From: Acetobacter sacchari
Lineage (GTDB): Bacteria > Pseudomonadota > Alphaproteobacteria > Acetobacterales > Acetobacteraceae
Direction of reading: 5' to 3'
NCBI RefSeq assembly: GCF_017377715.1
Contig: NZ_JAFVMF010000002.1
Location: 186,001 to 250,000, forward strand
DNA length: 64,000 bases
Numbering within the stretch: the first letter of the stretch is position 1; each line of letters begins with the position of its first letter. Position numbers and translations under genes: made by a program. Of this stretch, positions 17,360-26,301 are shown one piece after another. The notes beneath the pieces were generated by a model. The model was not told where the DNA came from and made no database searches. It saw nothing but the letters and a program-made list of their open reading frames with translations.

Positions 17360-17862
17360 GACGTCTTTCCATTTTGTCCGATGCAACCTCGAACATCCGG
17401 GAGGGGGTCGGAAACGTAATCGTCATCGCATCCTGCGCCGCAGCCGCCGCAGCGTTGATCGTACCCGACCTTATCTTTGGTTTTCTGACTTTACTCAGAA
17501 GCGTTCTGGAGTCGCTTTTTCTACCCTGTAAGCTTCTTTTTGACCTTGCATCATGGCTGTCAGGAGGATCTTCAGTGCAAAGCGCTGTCTCCAGCGTAGA
17601 CAACGCTCGCGCTGACGCCACGCATGTCAGGGCGCTTCACGCATATCTACCCACAGTCATAGTCATTATTGGCCTTATGGTCTATTTCTTCAACGAGGGC
17701 AGCCGCAACGCAGCCACTCGGTTCATTGCTCCCGGCCTGCATACCGTCGCCGCTTTTCTCATTTTTTCACCAACTGCGTTGATTCTTTTTCCTGCCATCT
17801 GCATCGAGGCGATCTCAACAATCGAATCCAGAGAAAAAACGCGTCATCGGGATGAACGGTGA
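17344..17862 (+). CDS. Hypothetical membrane protein
   Basis: 172 aa with several hydrophobic segments at about 22-52 (VGNVIVIASCAAAAAALIVP onward) and further segments near 100-116 and 130-155. The ATG lies inside the end of the coiled-coil gene, 16 bp overlapping, so translation is probably coupled. No conserved family is recognised. The C-terminus is charged (REKTRHRDER) and probably cytosolic. Confidence 0.6.
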   Translation: MVERLRRLSILSDATSNIREGVGNVIVIASCAAAAAALIVPDLIFGFLTLLRSVLESLFLPCKLLFDLASWLSGGSSVQSAVSSVDNARADATHVRALHAYLPTVIVIIGLMVYFFNEGSRNAATRFIAPGLHTVAAFLIFSPTALILFPAICIEAISTIESREKTRHRDER

Positions 17863-18338
17863 CAACGCGGACGCACGGATTTTCGATTAAATTAACTCGC
17901 ATTATGGAATATTTTTATTTTCTTGGTTTTTGCTGACATGCTCTACCCGAATTCGATTTTTTGCATCAGGTGTGACGTTTCAGAAAATCGTCCACACAGC
18001 GAGAATATTGATTAATTATGCAAACCAATACACGCGGTTGACGAAGGCTGCTTTCGAGACCACGAACAACGCTCGTATCGGCAATAACGAAGTGACCAAG
18101 CGTATCGTCTCAGGCGAATTTCTTGAAAATACGTATGTGTAATGCCCTTTATAGAAAATATCACCAATTACTGTTTGCTATTTATTGATACAAAGCTTGT
18201 GCACGGAAAGCCGAACACAACATCGGACTGGGAGCCATTTAGGCATGCGCCGTCCGATACGACGACGCCCCGCCATGACTTACCGCGAGCATCCCGGCAG
18301 CACCGACCCGATCATCGAGGTGGCCATATGCGTCCACT
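17863..18338. other. 476-bp AT-rich gap with a possible gene remnant
   Basis: No complete gene is supported. The left part is AT-rich. At about 18274-18345 a plus-strand frame begins ATG and reads MTYREHPGST, then DPIIEVAICVHFNPP, which looks like the start of a real protein (the pattern resembles the N-terminus of TIGR04255-type proteins) before it runs into the antisense of the next gene. This could mark a deletion junction. Confidence 0.3.
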
Positions 18339-19436
18339 TCAATCCGCCGGCGGTCGACTCGTCAAAATCCGATCTATTTGCTCCGGCGTCATCGAAACAC
18401 CGAAGTAATCTTGATAAAATTTCTTACTGTCTTCTGGAAGATCATACTTCCCGAACAAGTCCGGGTGCAGCAACTTCGCTACCCAGCGCAGTTGCAGCAG
18501 CACTTCCGACCCGTAACGATCCCAAGGAAAGACTCCGGTGGGATTCGTGAACACCTTGCCGTTTCGAACTGCCCGCAACACTTCCCACCCGGCCGGGGCT
18601 GGACTACCAGAGGCAGGAAGCGGCACACCCCCCTGAACGATGATCACATCCGGGTCCCAGACCTGAATCTGCTCCATATCGACCGGGCGCATGTTTCCGG
18701 ACACCTCACCCGCGGCGTTTCTTCCGCCTGCGCGCGTGATCCATTGATCGATGATCGTGTCGCGTCCGTCGACCATGAGGGGAAACAGACTTTTAAGATG
18801 AAGCACTTTCGGGCGGGCCGCAGCGGGCGTGGCGGCAAGGACTGTATCCAACTCGACGAGTTGAGTGTCGAGAGCCGCGTTGTAACGCGCCGCCTTCTCG
18901 CGCGCAGTGACGTCATTCAACGCGGCTGCAGTCAGTTCGACGGAACGACGCAACCCCGCCATGTCCCGAAAGCTCATATCGAGAGTCGGCAGTCCGGCTT
19001 CACGCAGCTTGCTCGCGTCGGTCAGCCCGGTGGACACGAACACAAGATCGACCTTGTCCGCCAGCAATCCCTCTACGTCAGCCGAACCCGGCGTCACAAA
19101 TCGTGCAGTTCTCAGCGCCGGGCTAACCTGAAACAGCCATGGTTGGTTGGCTGGCTTGTCGACCGTGACAACGACGCGATCCGCCGCTCCCAACATCGCG
19201 ACAACTTCGTTATGCGCAAACCAGAGATCGGCTATCCGAACCGGATGCGCCGGCGTTAAAACCTTTTCCCCCTTCATATCGGACGCTGTGATCGTGCCGT
19301 GTGGCGAGGGCGCACACCACCCCTGCTTCAGCCCCGCGCCGATCAACACGAGTAAAAGACCTGCGCCAACGCGGTACACGCGCAGGCTTTTTCGTGGCGT
19401 GAATGTGGAAGGTCGCACGACGTTGCCCAGACTCAT
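18339..19436 (-). CDS. Periplasmic binding protein for iron-chelate or cobalamin uptake
   Basis: 365 aa with an N-terminal hydrophobic export segment (VGAGLLLVLIGAGLKQGWC; the Cys may be a lipidation site). The domain is a class III (BtuF/FhuD/FepB-like) binding protein: HPVRIADLWFAHNEVVAMLGAADR, then VEGLLADKVDLVFVS, and a long connecting helix. The C-terminal lobe includes WDPDVIIVQGG and WEVLRAVRNGKVF. It would capture a ferric siderophore, haem or corrinoid in the periplasm and deliver it to an ABC permease, but no permease or ATPase gene is adjacent. The ATG at 19436 has a poor ribosome binding site. Confidence 0.85.
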   Translation of the reverse strand: MSLGNVVRPSTFTPRKSLRVYRVGAGLLLVLIGAGLKQGWCAPSPHGTITASDMKGEKVLTPAHPVRIADLWFAHNEVVAMLGAADRVVVTVDKPANQPWLFQVSPALRTARFVTPGSADVEGLLADKVDLVFVSTGLTDASKLREAGLPTLDMSFRDMAGLRRSVELTAAALNDVTAREKAARYNAALDTQLVELDTVLAATPAAARPKVLHLKSLFPLMVDGRDTIIDQWITRAGGRNAAGEVSGNMRPVDMEQIQVWDPDVIIVQGGVPLPASGSPAPAGWEVLRAVRNGKVFTNPTGVFPWDRYGSEVLLQLRWVAKLLHPDLFGKYDLPEDSKKFYQDYFGVSMTPEQIDRILTSRPPAD

Positions 19437-19562
19437 TTTGCATTGTCTATAGTCATGCAGATATAGATCAGGCAGAAGCCGCCTCTGACAAGCGGGGGCG
19501 ACGCGCTTTCCTCACTCTGTTGCCGACACGACACAATGTGGCGCAAAGCCGCTCTTGCGCCG

Positions 19563-20537
19563 TCAACCTCCTAGCGGCGGAGCCTTCGTTTGACCTGCTG
19601 CGGCAGTTCCTGGCGCGCCCGCCTGCCCCGGGGGCTTGATAGGCGCGACGTCGCGTCCGGTGTAGCGCGTGATCATCTCTCCGACGGCCTCCGCCGCCTG
19701 CTGCGCCGCCGCTACAGCCACGTCCCCCCACATCCCGTCCAGCGAATGGGCCTGAATGTCGTGAAGCTGCGTCGCGATCCCGACTTCCTTGTCGTGGCTA
19801 TCCGTCACGCGCCACGCGATCTCGATGCCCTGCTGCGGATTGTTGCGCGATCCCGGCGGACCCGCCGTCAGCTTGACTGTGGTCGCCACCGTAAAATCGG
19901 CGTCCTGAGGCGATGTCTGGATGGTCTGCTCCGACCCCCGAAACGACGCGGCGAACGCCCGCGCCAGAGAAACGTCGCCGTCGCCTGGAGCGCCGGTCAC
20001 TCCCTTGAACCATACGCGCGCCCGGCGATGCTTCAGGCTATGCGGGTCCTGATCCATCTGATCCGCCTGAATGCCACTCAGAGCAGACACGACCTGATCC
20101 GCCCCCTCATGCGCGACCTGCGCGACGCCGCCAGAATCGACAGCCGACCAAGCCTCGACCGGCACGCCGGTTCCCTCTTGCGTCGCACGCACCGTCCCTG
20201 CGGGCGTCATAATGCTGTAAAGCGGAACGATCTGGCCGCCGCGCCGCTCGGTCCGGAGCTTCAGCCACCAGTCGCCGGGGCGCGTCGGCTGCGCGATCGC
20301 GGGCACGGACTGCTGCAGCAGAATCGCGGCGATATCCTTCGCCCAGATTACCGCGAGTTCGGGCTTCATCTGCACGTCCGTCGGCGTCGGCACGTCGAGA
20401 CGCGACGGCGGCGGATTATGGGCCAGCTCGCTCGCCACGCCGCCGGGATTTCTGAACGGGTGCGGCACGTCGAGACATCCGGTCAGGCCGATAACCGAAA
20501 CCGCCGCCGCCAATGAAGCGATATGACGCACGGTCAT
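19563..20537 (-). CDS. Lipoprotein of unknown function, co-encoded with pgeF
   Basis: 324 aa from ATG 20537, which overlaps the pgeF stop by four bases. It begins with a lipoprotein signal, VSVIGLTGC (Cys 21), followed by a Pro-rich linker and a domain with AVIWAKDIAAILLQQSVPAI, DWWLKLRTERRGGQIVPLYSI and SHDKEVGIATQLHDI segments. No named domain is recognised. The position at the end of a lgt-midA-pgeF-like operon suggests an envelope role. The frame could start upstream, but the added sequence is Arg-rich antisense-like sequence and does not support it. The Ala/Pro/Gly-rich C-terminus is probably disordered. Confidence 0.8.
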   Translation of the reverse strand: MTVRHIASLAAAVSVIGLTGCLDVPHPFRNPGGVASELAHNPPPSRLDVPTPTDVQMKPELAVIWAKDIAAILLQQSVPAIAQPTRPGDWWLKLRTERRGGQIVPLYSIMTPAGTVRATQEGTGVPVEAWSAVDSGGVAQVAHEGADQVVSALSGIQADQMDQDPHSLKHRRARVWFKGVTGAPGDGDVSLARAFAASFRGSEQTIQTSPQDADFTVATTVKLTAGPPGSRNNPQQGIEIAWRVTDSHDKEVGIATQLHDIQAHSLDGMWGDVAVAAAQQAAEAVGEMITRYTGRDVAPIKPPGQAGAPGTAAAGQTKAPPLGG

Positions 20538-21352
20538 GCGACGTCTCCGTTTTTTCTTGGCGCTATGACGGAGATCTGATGGCCGATATGGCCGCCGCCC
20601 GCCAAAGTTCGCCGCCTGTGGCTGTAAAAGCGGTGCTCGTCGCTCAGTGTGTCCACACCGAGCGACAGTGCTTCGCCAACACCGGCCGCGCGCAGACGCC
20701 ATTGGCAATAACCGGCAAGATCGAACTGATAATGCCCGTCGCGGACGCCGGATGAGAACCATTGCGCCGCCGCTGCGTCGCCCCCATCCCGCAAGACGGC
20801 GGCGCGCATGTCTTCGCCGACTTCATAACTCCGGCTGGCGATGCAGGGACCAACCACCGCCACGACGTCCGCCGCTCGCACGCCGCATGATTCCATCGCG
20901 CGCAGCGTCGCCTCCAGCACCCCGCCAACCGCGCCGCGCCACCCGGCATGCGCAGCGCCGACCACGCGACCGTCGCGCGACGCGAACAGCACCGGCGCAC
21001 AATCCGCCGTGATCACGCCCAGCGCCACGTCAGGTCGCGTCGTCACCATGGCGTCAGCCTTCGCGCCTTCGCCAAACGCCCATGGTTCGTCAACGATGAT
21101 CGCATCGGCGCTGTGGACCTGCGACACCCCGAGCAGCATCTCCGGCGCGACGTCGATCTCGACCGCCACTCGTCGACGATTTTCACGGATGGCGTCCGGA
21201 TCGTCACCGGAGCGCGCCGAACAATTCAGACTGGCGTACGGCGTTGCCGAGACGCCACCCAGCCTTGTGAAAAATCCATGCCGCGTTCCGAGCAGAGCGG
21301 GAGCCCGCAGCACCCAGTCTTCTGGCGCGGAAAAACCGCCGTCAGTCGTCAT
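20534..21352 (-). CDS. pgeF: Peptidoglycan editing factor PgeF (YfiH, laccase-domain)
   Basis: 272 aa from ATG 21352 (MTTDGGFSAPEDWVL). The metal site motifs of the multi-copper polyphenol oxidase fold are visible: VSQVHSADAI, then VITADCAPVLFA and GAAHAGWRGAVGG, with VGPCIASRSYEVG. This family removes L-Ser from mis-made UDP-MurNAc peptides (PgeF), and some members act on purine nucleosides. It lies in an overlapping operon: the MidA-like gene ends 11 bp inside its start, and its end overlaps the lipoprotein gene. Confidence 0.93.
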   Translation of the reverse strand: MTTDGGFSAPEDWVLRAPALLGTRHGFFTRLGGVSATPYASLNCSARSGDDPDAIRENRRRVAVEIDVAPEMLLGVSQVHSADAIIVDEPWAFGEGAKADAMVTTRPDVALGVITADCAPVLFASRDGRVVGAAHAGWRGAVGGVLEATLRAMESCGVRAADVVAVVGPCIASRSYEVGEDMRAAVLRDGGDAAAAQWFSSGVRDGHYQFDLAGYCQWRLRAAGVGEALSLGVDTLSDEHRFYSHRRRTLAGGGHIGHQISVIAPRKNGDVA

Positions 21353-22406
21353 TGCGCGAACTCCTTTGTCCCGTCGTGGAAAATGGGCCCCCGTCAGGCT
21401 CGAAGCCCGGCGGAGCGACCTGCCCTGGCGATGCAAGCGCGAGCGCCTTGAAAAGACGCCCCATACGCTCGGGCGCCATCAACCGGTCCAACCCGGAACG
21501 AATCGCCCCCGCCTGCTCCGGCGCGCTTTTGCACAACGCCGAGGCGCGTTCGACGGCGCCAAGCGACGCAAGCAAACGCCCCTGCTCCACGACACCAAAA
21601 TTTTGTGCCCCTCGCAGTTGTGCGGCAGCGCCGAACGCCTCGAAATCGACATGCGCCGTCAGGTCAGCGGAACCGGGATCGACGAGCGGCGATGTTGGAC
21701 GGCCGTCGCGCAGCGCCTGCAGAGAGTCGCCGGGCAGCGAACGCGCCGTCCCGTAATCGACGAACAATGCGACACCCGGATCGGCGAGGAGCCTCTCGCC
21801 CACAGCTTCGGCGAACGCCAGCGCCGCCGGGCAGATTTCCACGACGTCGTCCAGCTCCGCATCGCGCGTGGGGAGTTCCGGCGGGACGTCGAGAAGGCTT
21901 TCGAGGCGCCAGTCGCCGCCTTCAACATAGCGTTCGCCCCAACCATCAGACATTCTGATGAACTGACGGATCGGCAGCGCATCGAGAAACTCATTGGCCA
22001 GAAGCACCAGGCGCCCACGCGGCACGGTCTCCAGCGTCTCGTGCCAGACCGGCGACACGGGAAACGGGCGCAGCGCGTCCGCCTGACACGCGCGCAGGCG
22101 CGGCGAGGTCTCGATCAGATGCACGGCGCCGCCCTGAAGAAAGCCCGGCGCCGCCCGCGTGATAACGCGCAGGGCGTCAGCCATGAGCGTGCCCCGTCCC
22201 GGACCGGCCTCAACCAGATGTACCGGACCGCCCAGCCGCGCCCCTGCGACGACGCACCACGCCCCGAGAATTTCTCCGAAAATCTGGGATATTTCGGGCG
22301 CCGTGATGAAGTCGGAAAAAGGGTCGCGCCCGGCGTAATACGCAGCGTTGGCCCGCGCCATGAAAACGTCCAGCCGCTCAGCGCCCACCGCGCCTGCCGC
22401 AGTCAC
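21342..22406 (-). CDS. MidA/NDUFAF7-type SAM-dependent methyltransferase
   Basis: 354 aa from GTG 22406, with GGAG upstream. Residues about 15-50 carry the family start ARANAAYYAGRDPFSDFITAPEISQIFGE, then the SAM site VHLVEAGPGRGTLMADALR and VLLANEFLDALPI. The family includes mitochondrial NDUFAF7, which dimethylates an Arg of a complex I subunit during assembly. It overlaps the start of pgeF by 11 bp and begins 28 bp after lgt. The last 30 residues are polar. The methylation target in this organism is inferred from the family. Confidence 0.9.
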   Translation of the reverse strand: MTAAGAVGAERLDVFMARANAAYYAGRDPFSDFITAPEISQIFGEILGAWCVVAGARLGGPVHLVEAGPGRGTLMADALRVITRAAPGFLQGGAVHLIETSPRLRACQADALRPFPVSPVWHETLETVPRGRLVLLANEFLDALPIRQFIRMSDGWGERYVEGGDWRLESLLDVPPELPTRDAELDDVVEICPAALAFAEAVGERLLADPGVALFVDYGTARSLPGDSLQALRDGRPTSPLVDPGSADLTAHVDFEAFGAAAQLRGAQNFGVVEQGRLLASLGAVERASALCKSAPEQAGAIRSGLDRLMAPERMGRLFKALALASPGQVAPPGFEPDGGPFSTTGQRSSRNDD

Positions 22407-22434
22407 GGGTCAAGCTCCACGTGCCGAGCGAACA

Positions 22435-23283
22435 TCACGCCACTTCGTGGGCGTGGTCCACGGCCACGGGAACGCCTGCGTATCGCGGCGTCCGGAATGC
22501 GTGGATCATCAGCCCCACGCCGGCGACGATCATCGGCAGGCTCAGAATCTGTCCCATCGTGACGCCAAATGCGAGGAAGCCAAGGAAAGCGTCCGGCTCG
22601 CGAAAAAACTCACAAAAAATCCGCGCGCATCCATATCCGCAAAGAAACAAGCCCGCCAGAAAGCCCGGACGCTCCCGAAGAGTGGTGCGCCGCGCGGCAA
22701 GGATCATCACGGTGAATAACAGCGCGCCTTCCGTCAGCGCCTCGTACAGTTCGGAAGGATGACGCGGGATCGGGCCGCCGTTCGGGAAAATCATAGCCCA
22801 CGGAAGGGAGTCGCTCGCCTGCCGTCCCCAAAGCTCCCCGTTGATGAAATTGGCGACGCGTCCCAGCCCAAGACCGATCGGCACGCAGACCGTCACCCGA
22901 TCTGAAAACGCGAGGAAATTGAGCTTTTCTCGCCAGGAAAACAACGCGAGCGCGATGATGACGCCGCTGGCGCCGCCATGGAACGACATCCCCCCACGCC
23001 AGACCTCAATGATCGCCAGCGGGTGCGTGAGATAAAAGCCCGGCTGATAGAACAGCACGTAACCAAGCCGCCCGCCGAACACCACGCCGAGCGTCGCCCA
23101 GGTCAGAAAATCGTCAGCCTGCCGCGTACTTGCGGCGCGCGGCGTCCACGCGACCAGCCTCTTCAGCAGGATTACGCCGAGAACGAGCCCGACAATATAT
23201 GCGAGGGCGTACCAACGTATCGCCAGCGGGCCGAAATGAATCAGCACCGGGTCGAACTGCGGGAACATCAGAACGGGAAGCAT
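22435..23283 (-). CDS. lgt: Prolipoprotein diacylglyceryl transferase
   Basis: 282 aa, polytopic inner-membrane enzyme that transfers diacylglycerol from phosphatidylglycerol to the lipobox Cys of prolipoproteins. Signature sequences are MSFHGGASGVIIA and GLGLGRVANFINGELWGRQ, containing the conserved Arg, Asn and Glu residues of the Lgt signature. The start FPQFDPVLIHFGPLAIRWYALAYIVG is typical. The ATG at 23283 has AGGA about ten bases upstream; a second ATG lies five codons later. It heads the lgt-midA-pgeF-lipoprotein operon. Confidence 0.96.
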   Translation of the reverse strand: MLPVLMFPQFDPVLIHFGPLAIRWYALAYIVGLVLGVILLKRLVAWTPRAASTRQADDFLTWATLGVVFGGRLGYVLFYQPGFYLTHPLAIIEVWRGGMSFHGGASGVIIALALFSWREKLNFLAFSDRVTVCVPIGLGLGRVANFINGELWGRQASDSLPWAMIFPNGGPIPRHPSELYEALTEGALLFTVMILAARRTTLRERPGFLAGLFLCGYGCARIFCEFFREPDAFLGFLAFGVTMGQILSLPMIVAGVGLMIHAFRTPRYAGVPVAVDHAHEVA

Positions 23284-23310
23284 CGAGCGGATTCCTGAGG
23301 CGGAGAGGCG

Positions 23311-24291
23311 TTAGATGTAGGGGTCGCTTCCCGCGAGATAGTCGCGGACATATCGGGTCACGCCATCTTCGAGAGAGGTGAAGGGGCGGTCGTATCCTGC
23401 GGCGCGCAAACGCGACATGTCAGCGCAGGTAAAGGATTGATATTGACCGCGCAAGGACTCGGGCATGTCGACGAACGTGACGTCCCGCGGCACGCTGGCG
23501 GCATCGCAGACGGCGTATGCGAGATCCAGATATGTGCGCGCGACCCCGGTTCCGCAGTTGAACAGGCCGCTGACCAGCGGGTTGTCGTAGAGCCAGAGCA
23601 TGACGTCAACGACGTCGCCCACCCAGATAAAATCGCGCCTCTGCTCTCCGTCGGCGATATCCGGCCGATCCGACCGGAACAGACGCGCCGGACCGCCCGC
23701 GCACACATCGTCGTATTTGACCTTTACGACGGAAATCATCGATCCCTTGTGATATTCATTGGGACCGTAAACGTTGAAGAACTTGAGCCCGACCGACTGC
23801 GGTGGAACCGCGTCACTACCCCTCATCCGCCTGAACGTATGCTGATCGAAGACGTGCTTCGACCACCCGTAAAGGTTCAGGGGCTCCAGCCTTGGCAGCG
23901 TCTCCGGCGCGTCCGAAAACTGCTCCGGCCGGTCCGCCGCCCCATACGTGGCTGCAGAGGACGCGTATATAAAGCGCGCCCGGTTCTGCGCGCACCATGT
24001 CCAGAGACGTTCCGACAGCGCGACGTTGGTGCGCCAGACCAGATCGCCATCACGTGCGGTCGTGGCGCTGATCGCTCCAAGGTGAAACACCGCCTCGACG
24101 CCACGAGCGCCAGAGAGGAAACCGTCCAGATCTTCGGGCGCCACCAGTTTCGTCGGCGGATGAGGCCGCAGGTTGCGCCATTTGCCGCCGTCGCGCAGGC
24201 GGTCGACGACGACGACGTCCAGACCGCGCTGCGTCAGCGCGGCGACAAGACAGGAGCCAATGAAGCCGGCGCCGCCGGTGACGATGATCAT
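23311..24291 (-). CDS. hldD: ADP-L-glycero-D-manno-heptose-6-epimerase
   Basis: 326 aa, extended SDR fold. Epimerises ADP-D-glycero-manno-heptose to the L-form used for the lipopolysaccharide inner core. The NAD(P)-binding motif TGGAGFIGS is at 5-13, and the catalytic YxxxK is YGWSK in LEPLNLYGWSKHVFDQ. The FNVYGPNEYHKGSMISV loop is typical of HldD/RfaD. Start ATG 24291 is preferred over GTG 24300 because AAGGTGG lies eight bases upstream. The stop is 27 bases before the lgt start, so it may lead the same transcript. Confidence 0.94.
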   Translation of the reverse strand: MIIVTGGAGFIGSCLVAALTQRGLDVVVVDRLRDGGKWRNLRPHPPTKLVAPEDLDGFLSGARGVEAVFHLGAISATTARDGDLVWRTNVALSERLWTWCAQNRARFIYASSAATYGAADRPEQFSDAPETLPRLEPLNLYGWSKHVFDQHTFRRMRGSDAVPPQSVGLKFFNVYGPNEYHKGSMISVVKVKYDDVCAGGPARLFRSDRPDIADGEQRRDFIWVGDVVDVMLWLYDNPLVSGLFNCGTGVARTYLDLAYAVCDAASVPRDVTFVDMPESLRGQYQSFTCADMSRLRAAGYDRPFTSLEDGVTRYVRDYLAGSDPYI

Positions 24292-24440
24292 ACGAACCAC
24301 CTTATAAAGAGCATCCGCTCACTGCCAAACTCTTGACGGGGCCGGGACACGCCAATTGGATTAATCGCCCGGCAACGCTTATAAGCCAGATTCTGTGAAG
24401 AACCGCGCCTCTCGCGGTTGCTGTTGTCAGGAGGATCGGA

Positions 24441-24785
24441 ATGTCCGACCGACCGCGTCTGTTCGACGACCTTGCCGGTGTTGCCGGCGGCGCGATTTCC
24501 GCCATCGCGGGAGTCAGGGAGGAAGCCAATGCTCTGGTGCGTTCGCGCGTCGACGAAGCGCTTGCCCACCTTCAGGTCGTCCGCCGCGAAGAGTTCGAAG
24601 TCGTGCGCGAAATGGTCGCTAACGCCAGACTCGCCAACGAAGACGCCGAACGGCGTATCGCCGCGCTGGAGCAGCGTGTGTCCGAACTGGAGAACCGCCT
24701 TGCCGGGCGCTCGGACGGTTATGCTCCCTCACAATCCACATTTACGTCCGGAAGCAACGACGGCAGCTCAGGATTCGTCGGCTAA
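24441..24785 (+). CDS. ubiK: UbiK-family accessory protein
   Basis: 114 aa, small helical coiled-coil protein of the BMFP/UbiK family: RLFDDLAGVAGGAISAIAGVREEANAL, then a C-terminal coiled coil EDAERRIAALEQRVSELENRL. In Escherichia coli UbiK is an accessory factor for aerobic ubiquinone synthesis and binds UbiJ. A very strong ribosome binding site, GGAGG, lies upstream. It is divergent from hldD and first in a run with the YbjN-like and proC genes. Confidence 0.88.
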   Translation: MSDRPRLFDDLAGVAGGAISAIAGVREEANALVRSRVDEALAHLQVVRREEFEVVREMVANARLANEDAERRIAALEQRVSELENRLAGRSDGYAPSQSTFTSGSNDGSSGFVG

Positions 24786-24944
24786 CCACCGTTACAAAAA
24801 GTCCGCCTGCCCTCCTTGCAGGGGAGTTCGCGGGTCCATAGGCTCGAAAAAATGCGACGAGTCGCCAGCGCCCGTCGCATGATTCGCAGACGACGCCGAC
24901 CATGTCTTCGAACATGGGATGGTTTCATGGCTTGGGAGTCCAGC

Positions 24945-25448
24945 ATGCCTGCTCTGACGATGACCACCTCTTCTCCCAACTCCAACCCTCTCGACCTCAT
25001 GGAACAAATTGTCGGAGGCTACGAATGGGCCTTCGACCGCCGTAACTCTTCGGAAATGGCCGCCGAGGCCCCTGGCAAATGGTGCGACTACGGTCTGTAC
25101 TTTTCCTGGTCGACCGAATTGAGCGCGATGCACTTCACCTGCACCTTCGATCTCAAAGTGCCTGAACAGCAGCGCAAAGCCCTGTTCGAACTGATCGCGC
25201 TGGCCAACGAACGCCTCTGGATCGGTCATTTCGGACTCGATCTGGACGACGGCATGCCGATGTTTCGCCATGCCGTTCTTCTTCGCGGCGCGCCGGGCGC
25301 GTCGATGGAAAGTCTGGAAGACATGGTCGACATCGCCATCAGCGAATGCGAGCGCTTTTATCCGGCGTTTCAATTCGTGCTCTGGGGGGGGAAAAGCCCC
25401 GCGGATGCGCTCGACGCCGCCATGCTGGATTGCGTGGGCGAGGCCTGA
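24945..25448 (+). CDS. YbjN domain protein
   Basis: 167 aa. The conserved alphaproteobacterial YbjN block is seen: NPLDLMEQIVGGYEWAFDRR, CDYGLYFSWSTELSAMHFTC, NERLWIGHFGLDLDD and ECERFYPAFQFVLWGGK. YbjN proteins have a type III secretion chaperone-like fold and an unclear stress or regulatory role. The ATG at 24945 has GGGAG upstream; ATG 24927 is also possible. The stop overlaps the proC start (TGATG), so the two are coupled. Confidence 0.85.
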   Translation: MPALTMTTSSPNSNPLDLMEQIVGGYEWAFDRRNSSEMAAEAPGKWCDYGLYFSWSTELSAMHFTCTFDLKVPEQQRKALFELIALANERLWIGHFGLDLDDGMPMFRHAVLLRGAPGASMESLEDMVDIAISECERFYPAFQFVLWGGKSPADALDAAMLDCVGEA

Positions 25449-26275
25449 TGGCCGGACAGAAGCCGCCTCTTCTGCTAATCGGCTGCGGTAACATGGGGGG
25501 CGCACTGTTCGACGCGTGGGCCGCGGCGGGACTAGCGCCCTCCGTCGTTCTCGACCGCAAAAAGGAATCCATTCCTGCCCCGCACCGACTTGTCCGGTCG
25601 GCGGCGGAAATCCCAGCCGACTTCACCCCATCCGTCATCGTGCTCGCGGTCAAACCTCAGACCGCGGCCCAAGCCATCACAGACCTACTTGCCGCACGGC
25701 CCGATATCGCCGCCAACGCAACGATCCTGTCCGTCATGGCTGGCGCCACTACAGCGACTATTGGAGCTGCCATGCACGGTGAAGGTTCCGTAGCCCCGCC
25801 AGTCGTGGTGCGTGCGATGCCTAATACGCCCAGCGCCATTGGACGAGGCATGACCGGCCTGTTCGCCGCTCCCGGGACGCCACAGGCCAGCCGCGCGCTG
25901 TCCGAGTCTTTGCTCACGGCCGTAGGATCAACCGTCTGGGTGGAGCATGAAGAGCAGATAGACGCTGTCACAGCTGTTTCCGGGAGTGGGCCTGCCTACG
26001 TGTTTCTCCTGGCTGAACTGCTCGAGCGCGCCGGCGTTGAACAAGGTCTTCCCGCTGACGTCGCACGCCTGCTCGCCCGCAAGACGGTTTCCGGCGCGGG
26101 CGAACTTATGGACCGCTCGCCAGATGACGCTGAGCAACTGCGCCGCAAAGTGACCAGCCCCGGCGGAACGACCGCACAGGCGATCGGAGTTCTTGCGGCG
26201 AAAGATGCCTGGCCGACCGCGATCTCGGAAGCCGTGGCGGCCGCAACCCGGCGAGCACGGGAACTCGCCGTCTAG
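25448..26275 (+). CDS. proC: Pyrroline-5-carboxylate reductase
   Basis: 275 aa. Last step of proline synthesis: reduces pyrroline-5-carboxylate with NAD(P)H. The Rossmann motif LLIGCGNMGGALF is at 9-21, followed by VLAVKPQ, then RAMPNTPSAIGRGMTGLFA and the C-terminal AVSGSGPAYVFLLAELLERAG and SPGGTTAQAIGVL motifs of the active site. The ATG shares a base with the stop of the YbjN-like gene (TGATG). Confidence 0.96.
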   Translation: MAGQKPPLLLIGCGNMGGALFDAWAAAGLAPSVVLDRKKESIPAPHRLVRSAAEIPADFTPSVIVLAVKPQTAAQAITDLLAARPDIAANATILSVMAGATTATIGAAMHGEGSVAPPVVVRAMPNTPSAIGRGMTGLFAAPGTPQASRALSESLLTAVGSTVWVEHEEQIDAVTAVSGSGPAYVFLLAELLERAGVEQGLPADVARLLARKTVSGAGELMDRSPDDAEQLRRKVTSPGGTTAQAIGVLAAKDAWPTAISEAVAAATRRARELAV

Positions 26276-26301
26276 AGCGGCCTTTATTGTTATTCGGAAA
26301 C

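Noticed and set aside
20841-22562. 573-codon plus-strand open frame across pgeF and midA
   Set aside because: Antisense to two well supported genes; the sequence is low-complexity Arg/Pro/Ala typical of shadow frames in high-GC DNA.
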